Origin: Adiantum capillus-veneris | Lineage: Eukaryota; Streptophyta; Polypodiopsida; Polypodiales; Pteridaceae | Direction: 5' to 3' | Assembly: GCA_014529385.2 (NCBI GenBank) | Contig: CM043964.1 | Span: 131,975,420 to 132,039,419 of the forward strand | DNA length: 64,000 nucleotides | Shown here: positions 34,825 to 47,415 of the stretch, one piece after another | Numbering within the stretch: position 1 is the stretch's first letter | How the letters are laid out: the number at the start of each line of letters is the position of its first letter | Translations under genes and position numbers: made by a program | The notes under the pieces: model-generated | The model's database searches: none | What the model was told of the DNA's origin: nothing | Seen by the model: the letters and a program-made list of their open reading frames with translations, nothing else

Positions 34825-36000
34825 TCAACTTAAGGATAGTGCGCTGCCAACCCTCCACTCCTCTTGCACTTTCATGACTGCCTTCATCCACCTACCAATC
34901 TGAAACAACAAAAATGCTTTTAATAAGACTAACAATTGGCACATGTAGACAACGTATAAACTAAACTGACCTTTTGCCGATTGAGACGAAAGTAAGCATC
35001 TTTGATTTCTTCGTAGCCCAAGATAATCAAGTGTTCTCGTATGTTGGTGAGTGTCCAGTGTTCACTGACTTGCACAATCTCAGAAACACCATTTGACAAA
35101 GTAACGGGCATGTCAAATCTCACTAAATTAGCAACACTAGATTGTAAGGGTATCCACTTTCCACTCTTACACATCCAACGCTCATAGTGAAAACGTAAGT
35201 AACAAAGTAGTGCACACTTTCAAATATCGTATCCCTATACCTGAAGCACCCACCTTACACTTGTATTTATCTCCTTGGTGAACTCCCTCAACCATTCCCC
35301 AATTATCTTCAAATGCCAATTTTGGTGCTTCATACATGACATTCTGCTACAAAACATAGTAGGTCTGACACAAAATGGCAATGTCCTGAACAGGTGTACA
35401 AAAACATGCATGGGGCAGCACCAACTAAGCCCTACTGATCGGGAAGCCTTTCCAAATTTTAATGAGGAGAAAATATTGAAAAGCATCTAATCCTTTACTG
35501 AGAAAAGTGACCACGCATTGGGTTGTGGCCATTCCGAACTCAGTAATGAAGGTTTGTCAACATTAATGATCTTACATTATCCATCCTTCAAGGCCGGCAC
35601 TATATACATGTGTGAGTAGAAGAAGATTCTGCATTGCAGCAGAATCGAAGGTGGCACGTTGGGAAGCATCATAACACCAATGTCCACATGAAGAGCGTTG
35701 AAGGTTCCTGTGAGACTCTTGATTGGTTGTTCCTCAACAAGGTCGGATGGGAATATATCTATGACACTGTGCCATTGACTCTATGGTTTTTGAAACCAAG
35801 AAGTCTCCCCTTCCAATGTTCTTCAAGGTTGCCACGGTTTTGAACTCGATGAGGCCCCATAGCTGCAGGTTGCATGAAGATCCAAGATCCTTTAGAAAAC
35901 ACTTGCGGCACACATTCCCCATCAGAATCCCTAGTGTTATGCAAGCAAAACACCTCTCTATCTCATCCTTTGGCTTCCTTGAAGTGGAGGGGTTTGACAT
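34825..36000 (-). pseudogene. Second decayed spliced gene, unknown function
   Basis: Three 3' exons are well supported on the minus strand: one ending HLKIIGEWLREFTKEINTSVRWVLQ (to 35241), then RWMCKSGKWIPLQSS to YFRLNRQK (35180-34971), then IGRWMKAVMKVQEEWRVG to stop TGA (34899-34825). Introns are 60 bp (35181-35240) and 71 bp (34900-34970), both phase 0 with GT-AG ends. Upstream, 36000-35590 holds coding-like blocks in three different frames (SRKPKDEIERCF, GSWIFMQPAAMGPHRVQNRG, FPSDLVEEQPIKSLTGTFNALHVD), so the 5' part is frameshifted. No family recognised. Whether it was once joined to the 32.9-34.3 kb gene is unclear; the stop at 34825 argues for two genes. Confidence 0.5.
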
Positions 36001-36640
36001 GGTAGCACCAGTAGAAGAAGAGTTTTGGTGTTAGAGAGAGAGAGGCATGTTGCTTCAGGAATGAAATGAGAAGGAATGGTTGAATGAGAAACAAATGGGA
36101 GAAGAAGTAGTTCAAATGGATGGTGTGGATGAAAAGGGGAGACAAGTCCTGCAGCTATGAAAAGCTTCCATTTGTGATGCGGCTATGGAAAGCTTGGCGG
36201 GAGGGGGAGAAGTGGCTAATGGGGAGCAAGGGGAGAAGAATTAGTTCAAAGGGATGGTGTGGATGAAAGGGGGAGAGAAGTGGTGCAGCTATGGAAAGCT
36301 TCCTCATGTGTTGCAGCTATGGAAAGCTTGGAGGCAAAAGGAAAAAGAGAAGAGAAAAGAGGTAGAATAGAGGGTACTGCTGACAAATGCAAATTTTGGT
36401 CAAAGAAAATAGTTTTTTGACCACGTATTTGGTTAGGAGAGCTTTTGGAGAGTGAAAAGTCAGATTTGGAGATCTTTAAAAAAATTTGAAATTTTAGGGT
36501 TACTTTATGGGTGCCCATGAAAATGAAGGGAACCCCCACCCCCCCCCACGCCACCCCCTCCTCCCTTTCCCCCTTCTCTCTCTTTCTAGGGGACATGGCT
36601 ATAATGAGGGGAACAAAGAGCCCCCCTACTACCCTACCTT
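36001..36640. other. No gene recognised; local duplication
   Basis: A phrase containing GTTCAAANGGATGGTGTGGATGAAA occurs twice (36110-36135 and 36243-36270), and GCAGCTATG.AAAGCTTCC occurs around both, indicating an old duplication of about 130 bp. The rest is low-complexity purine or C-rich DNA. Confidence 0.5.
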
Positions 36641-36649
36641 TTGAGATTG

Positions 36650-38930
36650 CGGTTCATATTTTTCCTAATGCATGATTGGACACACATTGGCACGGTTGTA
36701 CGCATCCATTCTTGAGCAGTAGAGCTGAGTAGATGGGCAAAGAGAGAGGGAGTGCGTGCAACTGAGCACGCAATGTTTGAGGTTTTTCTACTCTTGACCA
36801 TATCTTGACACTCAGGGCCATTATCCAGGAGGGCAGATCCCGTGGGAGGCGGATCTATTGTAGCTTTGTGGCCTTCCACAAAGCATTTGACACAATACCC
36901 AGAGCTAGATTGATGCACAAATTACAAGAGATGGGAGTACCCACAGAGCTCATTTGGGGGATCATGGCACTGTACAGATCAGTAGTAGGGAAGTTTGCAC
37001 CTCAAAGGGTCTATCTACACCGGTTCACTCCACTATTGGGGTGAAGCAGGGCTGCCCGCTCTCTCCTACTCTATTTGGTATGTATGTGGATGAGGTTTCT
37101 GACTACATTGAGAGAGATGGGGATAGAGGTGCACCACTAGCAGGGACATGGATTCCGCTATTGTTATATGATGATCATATTGTGTTGATCTCTGACTCTT
37201 TGGAGGGGATGCAACATCACTTGGATGCTTTGCATAGGTTTGCCCATGAAAGTGGTTTGTCTGTCAACCTTAGTAAAACCAAGGTCATGGTATTTAATAC
37301 CACCCCACAGAGGAAGCGCCCGCATTCACATACGGCCAGGAGATGGTGGAGTATACAGATGCTTACACTTACCTTGGAGTGGTTTTTAGTGGACCAACAT
37401 TTTCATTGAGGAGAGCAGCAGAGCTAGATTTACTAGATCCCATTTGGCATTGGGTAGATTGGAGAGGATGTGTTCACAGGTTCAGTTTCAGGAGCCTCGG
37501 ATGAAGCTCAGGCTCTTTGACACTTTGGTGGCTTCTGCATTGCTCTATGGAGCTGAGATCTGGGGGCCTTCACTGGATCATCACGGGAGGACAGGTTGCA
37601 CTAATGGATGGGGGGACATGGAGAAGCCCCAAGTCTCTATGATCTTGCGGCTCATTACAGCCAAGGCTTTAGTACCTCATGTCATTATCCGAGCAGAGCT
37701 AGCTGCCCCCCCACTAGTGGTTAAGGCGCTCACCGGGTTTTCCTCCTTCATATACCACATGTGGGAACTTCCATAGGTAGATACGCCTGCCTTGCACTTG
37801 AGTCCTCATGACATTTAGCCATGTAGGGAGATAGAGCATGTTGGTATGGGGAGATGACATCAAGGTTCCTAGCGCATGGGTTCAGTATAGACAGGTTTTC
37901 CCCCTTCCAATACTCAATGGATGTACCCTCCTTGACTCTTACATATTCTGAGATCACCAGGCTCATCCGCCAAGACCTAACCCAGCTAGACACCAGGAGG
38001 ACATGGATACAGCTAGCATAAGAGATGGGCACGAAGATGGATTTCTACAGAGAGCATCTTCTCCAGCTTATGATGGACGATTTTGTGACAAGGCCCATAT
38101 ACATGGACACCCACTTGTCTCATGGGATACGGTGTGCTATTGGCTAGATACACACATCTTCACACCAGCTGCAGATCGAGATTGGGAGATACAACGGAGT
38201 ACTAGCAGAAGCCAGGACATGCCCCCTGTGTGACATGGAGCCTGAGATAGAGTTACACTTCACATGCCATTGTCCCGTCTACTACGAGATATGAGGCCGC
38301 TTCCACTGCTTGTTCAGAGAGGGCTTTGGACCACTCTCCAAAGTTGTGAGGTACAAGGATCAGAGATGTCTGGGTTTGTTTTTTCTTGAGCTGCGCAGAC
38401 ATAGAGAGAGCCTGATGTGAGGAGAGGCTAGCCAGTCTTAGAGACACATCACAAACTTCTTTAGAGCAAACATTGGACACCCAAAGGAGATACTACCACA
38501 TCAGATGTTATCTCCTCACACCAAAGGCACACTGCTCAATCGAGCAACTGAGTTGGGGAGATCCAGACACCCACGACTATGAAGGACTACACAGCATCGA
38601 CGAAGGCTACATCAGAGGATTCAGATCACTTTGGCCCGACATGCACGGCGCCCGGTCAGACTGCTAACCATGGAGGAGATTGATGAAATCCGCTAGCAAC
38701 CAATGTTGGATCTCTTGTGACTTGTGATTTAGCTATCCAGGCTAGCTACTTAGTTCACGCCTACCAGCTTAGAATTTCATAGTATTTATATTTTATCATT
38801 TTGTTACTCTGACTTTGTATCAGATCCACCACATTGTAACGCTCTGGTCTCATAGGTCATTTTGGCCTTTTGAAGACGTTAATATAACATTTCATTTCGT
38901 TTCATTTCTCTCCCCAATTGGAATGGTACA
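36650..38930 (+). mobile_element. LINE (non-LTR) retrotransposon, 5'-truncated
   Basis: The element starts inside the reverse transcriptase: GFSTLDHILTLRAIIQEGRSRGRR, then HKAFDTIPRARLMHKLQ, GVKQGCPLSPTLFGMYVDEVSDYI and SGLSVNLSKTKVMVF in at least two frames. The catalytic box YADD reads YDDH (37167-37178), with the second catalytic Asp lost. Downstream come thumb-like blocks (FQEPRMKLRLFDTLVASALLYGAEIWGPSL) and a Cys/His cluster CPLCDMEPEIELHFTCHCP (38218-38275) like the zinc region near LINE ends. It ends in ATTTC/GTTTC repeats at 38889-38910. No endonuclease domain remains. 5' truncation is the usual result of target-primed insertion. Confidence 0.9.
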
Positions 38931-39640
38931 ATATTTTCATACTTTTATCCTACTAATAGTGAAGAAAAATCCTCTGATTTTCCAAGGAATAGACCCGTGC
39001 TGGGAGGTAATACCCATAGCCACTCTGTAAAGGTGATTGACCAAATTCACCACACTGATGTGAAGAGATGGACTCTTCTTTAATCTCTTTAGATAGTCCT
39101 TAAGAAAGGAGTGGTTGTAATTTCTTAATTGATTATATTCATAATCGTCTAGCTTATATCAACATGTGCAGATATCTTCCCATATCAGCCTCTCCCTTGA
39201 GAGATCATAAAAGAAGGAAATAATTGCTTGTTTGAGCACTTGGTTTGTCTTTAGCTACAAAGCCATCTCCCCCATATCCGCTCTCTTGAGAGATTGTTTG
39301 CTCTTCTTAAGCAAGATACTCTTATGAAAGATGGCCTTTTGTAGAGCAATGACTTCATTCTTCTCAAGACCAGAAATGCACCTGAACAATGTTGGCCCCA
39401 AAAGTCAATGGTCTAGGTGCATTCAACAACCCTTCATAGTCGATATTTTGAAGCTTTTTTGAGACTGTTTGATTGAATTTCTCCATTTGTGCCTGGTAAT
39501 TGGCCAGATGCATACTACCTTATTATCATGACTAGACTTCATTCTCACAAAGAAGCAAATGCACATCATTTCAAACAAATCCATCATCAATTTAGACCGG
39601 CATGAAATCTTTAGAGAGGAGCCCATTGTAGTATCACCAA
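38912..39640 (-). pseudogene. Second copy of the methyltransferase-like gene's helical exon
   Basis: Read on the minus strand, this matches the exon at 15726-16470: TLFRCISGLEKNEV for TLFRCILGLKNKEV, LKQAIISFFYDLSRERLIWEDIC for LKESIISFFFDLTRENLSWEQVC, and VNHLYRVAMGITSQ.GSIPWKIRG for LNHLYRANMGIISQDESIPWRIKG. Frame changes and stops are frequent (for example within ADMGEMAL). The LINE tail abuts it at about 38911, so the LINE probably inserted here. Neither the ParB-like nor the phosphatase parts are found nearby. It shows the family is repeated in this genome. Confidence 0.85.
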
Positions 39641-40233
39641 TTAAATATCAACCTTATGTTGAAGCCTCATATTCTATGAGCTACCTTGCTACCTTTGCAC
39701 ATTGCAACACACTTATCAAAAGGTGATGAAAACATACCTAGGAAAATTCATTCTATGGAAATATAACCGTACCTTCCAAGAATAAAATTCATTCTTGGTG
39801 AGGTTGATATGAGAGTCATAGCATGCCTTGAAGAACCCCTACCCTCAAACCCATGGTGCACAGTGCATGAAGTGAGACTAGTCACTAGAGGTTGGGACTC
39901 TTGGCTTGTCAGACTTTCAAATTTATACTATCACACTTCATGCACCAAGCATCGTGGGGTTTGAGAGTGGGGTTTCCCAGGGCATGCCATGACCCTCATG
40001 CAGTAGATCTTGGGACTACGTGGGGCTATGAACATGAATGGGAGGCTAGCCACCAATGAAGAATTAACTATGGGGCACATCAACTATGGGTGCCAAGCCG
40101 GGCTATGTGCATTGAGACAAAAAATGGACGGGGCCCATAGAGGACGGGTCTTGGGACCATTATTGGACATTTTTTTATACATACACATACAAACACATAT
40201 GTGTATGTGTATATGTATACACACACACACACA
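39641..40233. other. No gene recognised
   Basis: Stops in all frames; ends in a CA/TA microsatellite (40181-40233) that runs directly into the LTR of Copia copy B. Confidence 0.5.
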
Positions 40234-42993
40234 TGTTACCATATACATGTGGTAGTGATGTGTGTGAACACACTAGGACCGCAAGGGCATTTTTTCCCTC
40301 TTTAGGAGGTTTTTTCCCCCGAGCATTGTATATACACTCATCACTCCAGGGTTATCTATCTTTCCATTGCATGCTAAGTAACACACTCTCTGTTGTGTTT
40401 CTTGAGCTTCCTTCGTCTTCTCCAAGCTGTGTGTGTTTCTCTCCAACCCTAATTCCAACAATTGGTAGCAGGTTGCATCCTCTCGGGCTTAGTCGCTAGC
40501 TGCTCCAGCACATGCCTGCTCACTTTCTCCGATATCAGTGAGCTTTGGCAAGCGTTTGCAGGTCGACAAAAATTTTGGGAGAACTCATAGAGCTCAATCT
40601 GCTCAGATATATGATTCAGGCTCATTTCGGCCTCCGTTTCCACTACAGGCAGTACTACAGAGGCTATTTTGTCATTTTGTGCAAAATTTTTGTCAGTTGC
40701 GTTTTTTTCATAACAGGTGCCTTATAGTCTTCCATGGTTTGTGCTATATAGCACATGTTGTTCTCGCTCCATTTCTCCTATTGTCGGGTAGTTTTCACAT
40801 CAGGTGCAGCACTTACCATGGCTGACAACAACACAGATGTGTTCAAGATGTTTGCTGCTGAGGACAGGTTGGATAGGGACAACTACCCTATGTGGGCTTA
40901 TATGATGCAACATGTTCTTGTGTCAAAGGGCTTTTGGAACATTGTGCAGGGCATTGATGTACGTCCTGGTTCTGCGGACGTAGGCGATGTTGAGGATGTT
41001 GCAGGTCTTCCTGCAAGGATTGCTGCTATTAGAGTTGTTTTGCCTACGGCAGAACAAGCTCGTTAGGCAATAAAGGATGTGCAGGCTCATGCATTGATTG
41101 CGTTGTCTGTGAAGCGCACCATTGTTCCTCACATTCGTTCAACAAAATCTGCAAAACAGGCTTGGGATATTCTAGCAGGTCTTTATGCAAGCCGCAATGA
41201 GGCTAAAACTGCTTTGCTGCATAAAGAGTTGAAGTCAAAGATTATGCATGAGGAAGATGAGATGGACACTTTTCTTGCTGGTGTTAAGGATATCAATGAG
41301 CAACTTATTTCTGCAGGTGAAGTCATTTCAGACAGTTCCCTTGTGCAGACTGTTCTTGATGCCTTACCAGATTCCTACCAGACTTTTGCTAGTACTTGGA
41401 GACTGATGACCCAAGGAAATCCTGAAGTTGTCAAGTTTGATGTATTATGCACATTGTTGTTGCAAGAGTCACTATCCAGAAAAAACAGAACTAGGCAGTG
41501 TGCAGTTGAACAGGCTTTTATTGCTTCTCAAAGAAAGGGTGGTAACAGCAATGTGGCCACTTCTTATGGTTCTGCTGCGAGTGGCAAAACTTCTGTTCCT
41601 AATGCTTCTGCTAGCAGCAATTCGTCTGGAAATTCTGGTGATAAGGGCAAAAGAAGATGCGTTGCCATTATTCTAAAGCTAATGATCACTTGATCAAGTC
41701 GTGTGCTAAGTTGAAGGCCAAAGAGGCTAAGGAGAAAGAGGGTGGTTCCATTGCAAATGCTGGTTCCACTACAAATGCATCCATTCTTGAGTTTTCTGTG
41801 AAAGGACACTGTGTTGCTAATGTTGATGCAGAATGGGCTTTTAGCGGCGAGTGCACTTACAATCTTGATGTCCATGATGCATGCTTGTCAATTGTTGTAG
41901 ATTCACATGTGTGGTATTTCGATAGTGGTGCTACAAAGCATATTACCTCACATCTTGAATTTTTTACCTCTCTCGAGTTTGTCCCTCATGGGAATTCAGT
42001 CACTTGTGCCAACAATGCCTCTTATCCGGTTCAGGGAGTTAGAAAGATTGTGCTTACTGCTGCAAATGGCAGTTCCTTCACACTTGTTGATGCACTTAAT
42101 GTACCTGGGATCAAGAAGAATCTCTTGTCTGTATCTACACTTGCTACACTTGCTACACTTGGACTTGTAGTCAAATTTGTGGATGACAAATGTACAGTTC
42201 ATGATCTCAGTTTTGGTGATGAAATTGTTGCATCTGGCCTTTTGTGCCGTGGGGTGCATAAGCTCACTTTGAATGACAAGTGTGGACAAAATTTTGCAAA
42301 TGCTGTTGCAGATTCAAGGGCTATTTCAGATGCAAAACTTTGGCATGCACGTTTTGGTCATCTGAATTTTTCCAGCTTGCTGCATTTGCAAAAATCTGAT
42401 ATGGTTGCTTCTTTGCCGCCTCTTGAAGCACCTGTCAAACATGTTTGTGAAGGCTGTACTTTGGGTAAGATGAGCGTTCTAAGTTTCCAAAGGATGGCTT
42501 AGTTCGGGCCACATGCAGGTTGCACCTTGTGCATAGTGATGTTTGTGGGCCCATGCAAACTCCGTCCTTGGGCAATTACCTTTACTTCATGACTTTGATT
42601 GATGATTACTCCAGGAATGCATGGGTATTTCCACTTAAAGCAAACTCCAAAGTTTTTATGTGCTTCAAACAATTTCTGGCTATGACTGAAAATGTCTCGA
42701 AATGTACTATGGGCACCCTCCGTTCCGATCGAGGGGGGGAGTATATGTCTCATGAATATAATGCATTTTTGGCTAGTCGTGGGATAAAACACCAACGTAC
42801 AGTGCCTTATACACCTCAGCAAAATGGTGTTGCAGAGAGGAAAAAGAGGTCACTGACGGAAATGGCATGAAGTATGGTCAAAAGTCAAGCTTTGCCGAAT
42901 TATTTTTGGCTTGAGGCCATCATGTGTGCCACTTATGAACTTAACAGGTGTCCTACAAAATCTTTGCAGTCTATTACTCCATATGAAGCATGG
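40234..42993 (+). mobile_element. Ty1/Copia retrotransposon, 3'-truncated (copy B)
   Basis: Same family and orientation as copy C. It has a full 227-bp LTR (40234-40460, TGTTACC...CCAACA), leader, gag, protease and the first two-thirds of integrase. It stops at 42993, where another element's LTR begins with TGTTGGACGG. The primer site is damaged: TGGTAGCAGG at 40463 lacks five bases (TCAGA) of the form found in copy C. Reverse transcriptase, RNase H and the 3' LTR are missing. Confidence 0.93.
40818..42993 (+). pseudogene. Copia gag-protease-integrase frame, copy B
   Basis: From ATG 40818 the frame gives Copia gag, broken by TAG at 41064-41066 where copy C has Trp. A one-base deletion near 41653 precedes the zinc knuckle, whose second Cys is Ser (CHYS for CHYC). 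The protease FDSGATKHIT follows, then the pre-integrase LWHARFGHLNFSSLL block. A second one-base deletion near 42470 leads to the integrase core: HSDVCGPM, LRSDRGGEY and NGVAERK hold the three D-D-E residues. A TGA (42868-42870, CGA in copy C) closes that frame. At least four lesions, so no functional product. Confidence 0.93.
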
Positions 42994-43921
42994 TGTTGGA
43001 CGGATACGCCGCGACGGACGCCAGCACAGCGAGAACTCACCTAACAAGATTTGTAAGCTAAGGACGAAGCTCGACCCGCAAGCGCGTGGAAGCAAGCATA
43101 GGGTGTCAACCTACACTCAAACGACTCCTAACTAATTCCTATAGAGGTCTCTCCCCAATGTTTAAGTCACAGCCTTCAGGAGTGCATAAGAGGAAACTTC
43201 CTACAACGCTTTTTAGAGCCGAACACCCATCAAACAATCTCGAAACACCACAGAACTTGAAGGAGACCCTACTAACACCAATAGGTCGCTCTCCCTAAGG
43301 TCTATGAACCAAAACCCCAACCCAAAACACCCGGTGCAAAATCACGTAGGATGTCTGGCCGAAATTTGCAAGTCTTTGTTTCAAAAATCTAAAGTGCCTA
43401 ATGTGTAGCTCTACTCAATGTGAACGCCTGGATATGCTACAATGCAAAATCGGACAATGTATGCTCATCGAATCACCAAATGAAGCTCGTAGATGGAGCT
43501 CGTAAAACCAGACCGTACGCGTGCAATGTAGGTATCGACGCGTAGCTCTCGTCGGGGGCAACACGCTGGACTTCTCCGCACTCAATTCCGACCACCGATG
43601 CACACATAGCATCGAGATGAAGCTCACACTCTCTCTAGTACATAGTACGCTCACTCACAGACTTCAAACTTTTTTAAAATGACAAAAGGCCTTTCATTAA
43701 GGTCAAAAAGTGGTATAAATACCTTACAATTCTCAAATCCTAAAGTTCCAAATTAACCATCTACTCAATCTAAATGTCAAAACTGGGATACAATCTGGAA
43801 ACTTCTGTAAGCCCCAATATTTACAAGGTGAAATGTGGGTTTTCTCAATAAAGGAATAATTATAAAAAATGATAATCTGCCAAGCAGTTAGTTTCCGTAG
43901 GGTGTGTCCAGCTCCTAACAC
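42994..43921 (-). repeat. 3' LTR (928 bp) of minus-strand element
   Basis: On the minus strand it starts TGTTAGGAGC at 43921, just after a polypurine tract (AAGGAGGGGGGAG, 43922-43934), and ends TCCAACA at 42994. A TATTTATACC box lies near 43720. Bases 42994-43668 match the LTR at 4432-5102. At its outer end it adjoins interrupted Copia copy B, so this element landed in or beside copy B. Confidence 0.85.
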
Positions 43922-43972
43922 TCCCCCCCTCCTTGCTCATGTCGTCCCCGACATGGCTGTTGAGCTGCTTCT

Positions 43973-46900
43973 TCACCTTATGGTTTCTCGCATCTTGAGC
44001 AGCGACTCGTATCTTGCATGTAAATCCAGTAGTGTTGGGCCGAATATATCAATGTTGATGGTGAAGAAGCCGGTGTAGAAAGCTTCTTCAAAGGCCTGGA
44101 GGTGATAGGATGGCAAAAACATGATCCTTTGATACAATGCATGTATCACCTCCTTGGAAGGCTGACCAGACAGATCATATGCACACCTGTAAGTATCTTG
44201 AAAGAAGAAGATAATGTCTGTCACCTGGTCCGGTTTGAATGTCTCGAAGACTGCCAAAAGGGTTTTGTAGATCTTCTTCATCATTATGCAAGATAGGTCA
44301 GGCGAGCCAGTGAACAATTTGATGGCGCTCGTTAGGGTTTTCACCATGTATTGAACACTTATTCTCTCGCCTGCCTTCAAGCCTGCCAACTTCGGATAGT
44401 TTAGCCAAGTGGGTGGCTTCTTTGTAGTATCTCCTAGGCCTTCCATGTCCGCATCCTTGGTAGAGGGCAGAATCTTAGGTTATCTTTGATGATTTTGGGT
44501 GCCTCTACCAAATGGATTAGGTACTATGGATACTTCGTCAGCCATGCCTTTCTCCACCTCGGCTGGGAGTCGACTATCAACTTTTCCCCTTCAGGCTGGG
44601 AGATATCTGCTGTGTAGAGTGGCACTGTCGGCTCTTCTCTGATCCTCTATTTGATGGTGGCGGCTTCGTACTTTAGCAAAGGATATGGAAGAGAGGGTTG
44701 TAGCCATTCACGTCGGAGGTTGCTGGCGTCTATCTTCTGAATGGTCATGGATTGAAAAACCCTCTGCTCCCATTCCAAGGCTTCCTTGGCCGTTTCTCTG
44801 ATTTCTGCCTCTATGGCCTTGCGCAGCTTCTCTTCCTCTTCTTATGTTAGATCTTGTGGATCTTGAGAGGGTCCTACTAGGATTTCCTCTTGCATGGGTG
44901 TGTCCACAGGATCTGCCACATTCTCTAGGTATATGCCTTCCATGGCTGCTGGCCTTGTGCCTGCCTGCTCTTCTGCTTGCTGGCCTCTTAGCTCATCTAT
45001 CTGCTTTTGGAGTGTTTGTTTCTCTGCTTCAGCTTCTTCTCCCATGTTCACGAGGAGGTCATTCAACTCGGCGTTTATCTTCTCCGCCTCCTCGAGATTT
45101 CTCTTGATATTTTCTATCTCATCTTGCATTGCTTTCTGCTCTTCTTCCATGCATGTTTGCATAACCACCAACCCTTCTGCCATCATCAACCTTTGCTTCT
45201 TCTCTAAGGTCAACTCTTTCTAGAGCTCTTTCATCTGTTCTTCATAGATCTGGCTCTCTGTAGTGGTGTGAGTTGAGCTAGTAGCCCTGACTCTGGCAGG
45301 AGATGCCCGTAGCTGCTGGATGGTTTGATCTTTAACTTTAAGCTGGTCCTTGAACTCAAGGACCTCGTCAAGGCTAGCCTCCTAGTCTATTTTTGCCTTT
45401 TCTTTGGCATTTCGCATGGCCTCAACTTCCTTGGACTCCTCAGCAATTTGTAGGGTTAGGTTATCCCTTTCCCTCTCTGCATCTGTCAATGATTTGTTGA
45501 GTTGTCTATACTCCTCTTCGGCTCCTTGCAGTCTTTGAGCTGCTGCCTGATTTTCTCTTTCCATTTCCTGGCATCTTTGCAATGCCTTTGCCAGACTGGC
45601 TTGCAGCTCTCTCTCTCTCTCTCTCTCTATCTGCCTTTGGATTTGTTTTTGTAACGTGTCGACTTCAAGCTTTATCTGCACTTCAGTGGCTTTGAGAGTT
45701 GCCATTTCACTTTCTAAGGCCATTGACTGTGCCCTTAGCCCAGTTAGCTTTGTCATCACCACATCCCAATCATTGGTGGGTGGGTGCAGGTCCACTGTAT
45801 CAGTGGCCATCTCCTTTAGCTCCACTAACCGTAGGCTTTGCATTTTCTCTTTGGGCCCCGTGCTTGCCAAGTCGAATGCGACTGTGGCAGCCTCTTCTTT
45901 TGTATATTCGGCAGCTAGTAGGTCTAGAAATGTGTTATATCTTGCTTCATTTGACTCTGGCTTCTCACTTTTAGTCTTAGCCTCTTCCTTTGGTTCTTGC
46001 TCTTGGCTTTGTTCTTGCTTTGACTCTTCTTGGTCTTCTGGTTTGTCTTGCTCCTTTTTCTCTTCTTGTTGAGAGCTACGAGGAGGTGGTGAGGGCGGTG
46101 GGCTTGACTCAGGGCTGGGCTGTGGACTTGTCAGCTTTTTCTTGAAATCTCTATCTGCCTTTGTCATCCTTTCTCTCTCTTGGCCTTCTTGCTCTTCTAT
46201 TAGTTTCCGTCGGACTTGCTCCACTTCCTCTTCTGTAAATAGTACATGTGGGATATTTTCTGTTGTGGCATCTACAATCTCAAAATTCTTAATGTAGTTG
46301 TCAAATCTGTCTTTGTGCACCCTTTGAGTTGATCCCGACATTGCTTCTAGAGACGGCTTCCATAGCTCATTCAAATCTCCTTTGAGGGCTCTTTCGGCCC
46401 TGAAACTTTCCATCAGCCGCTCTAGATGTGCCACCTTCTGTGATTTCGTCTCTTTGATGGGCACTTTGACAGATTCTTTCTTCCCTTTCTTCAGCTCTGG
46501 CTATTCTTCTTGCACGGTTTCTAACCGGCGTTTCAAACGGGTTGCCACCCTTGGTGCTTTTGGCTGTTCCTCTTCCTTGTCTTCCTTGGGCCTCAGCCAG
46601 TCGTTCTATGATGGAGGTTCGGGCCATCTTCCCTTGGTGTGCAATGCTCCATAAATCACCTTTGTGATTAGCTCACCCGGCACGATGTATGTGGGGTTCT
46701 TGTTGCCCATCTTCACCAGATTATCATGTACATAAGCTGCATAGTTGATTACCTTCGGCTTGCTCTTCTGCATTGCCCAGGTGAATGTTGTGGCAATTGC
46801 AACAGGCGGCATTCTATACTTTTGTGGCTGCTTTGTACACATATGGAAATATTGATTGTACAGCTGACTCATGATTGCCACTTTAGGGTTGGCAATGTCT

Positions 46901-47415
46901 TCAAAGGTGTAGTTGGCTTTCTTTTCTGTGTACACCTTTACTTCGTCTCTTCTTTTGGTTACATTATCCCCTTTGTTGGAGAGGTCTAGTGCAGCTACCA
47001 CTACTCTTTCTGTGATTAGAATCTCCGTGCCTGGCTTGCCCAGCAGATCTGTAACTCGGGCCACTCCATCTTCTTTTATTGTTGTCACAAATTCCCATAC
47101 TCTTTTTATGTCAATACCTGCCGGCACCGCTTCAAAATAATTGTGGAGATCAATCTTCTCCAGATACTCTGTCATCTTGCTTCTGACGAACTCATTGAGT
47201 TCCTGCGGTAGCATTGGTAGCTCTATCACATTTCTTTCGGTGTCTTTGAACACGCCTTGGTAAATCTTTAGATCATTTGACTCTAGCGGATCTTCCTGGA
47301 TCCATGTGATGGTTGGCTTTAGAGTTCCTTCTTCTATGACGAAGGGCTCTACCTCTTCTAGGTAATCTTTTATGGCCATCCTTTTCTTCTTTGCCGGTGA
47401 CTTTGCGGCTGCCAT
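43973..47415 (-). pseudogene. Long coiled-coil protein frame broken mainly by TAG
   Basis: From the ATG at 47415 one frame can be followed to about 44575. Residues 1-269 form a globular basic-start domain (MAAAKSPAKKKRM... TKVIYGALHTKGRWPEPPS), possibly a gag or plant-mobile-type domain. It is followed by Pro/Glu-rich linkers and heptad-like coiled coils with Gln/Glu/Arg runs (45384-46464, 44842-45213). In-frame stops are TAG at 46606, 46501, 45382, 45220 and 44647, and one TAA at 44842. After a shift near 44575 the frame continues as KAGERISVQYMVKTLT to IFGPTLLDLHARYESLL (44446-43973). Function unknown; a capsid-like structural role is possible. Confidence 0.6.

Noticed and set aside
40233-40499. 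ORF over the Copia B LTR
   Set aside because: It lies entirely in LTR and leader DNA; equivalent ORFs appear in copies A and C only because the LTR is repeated.
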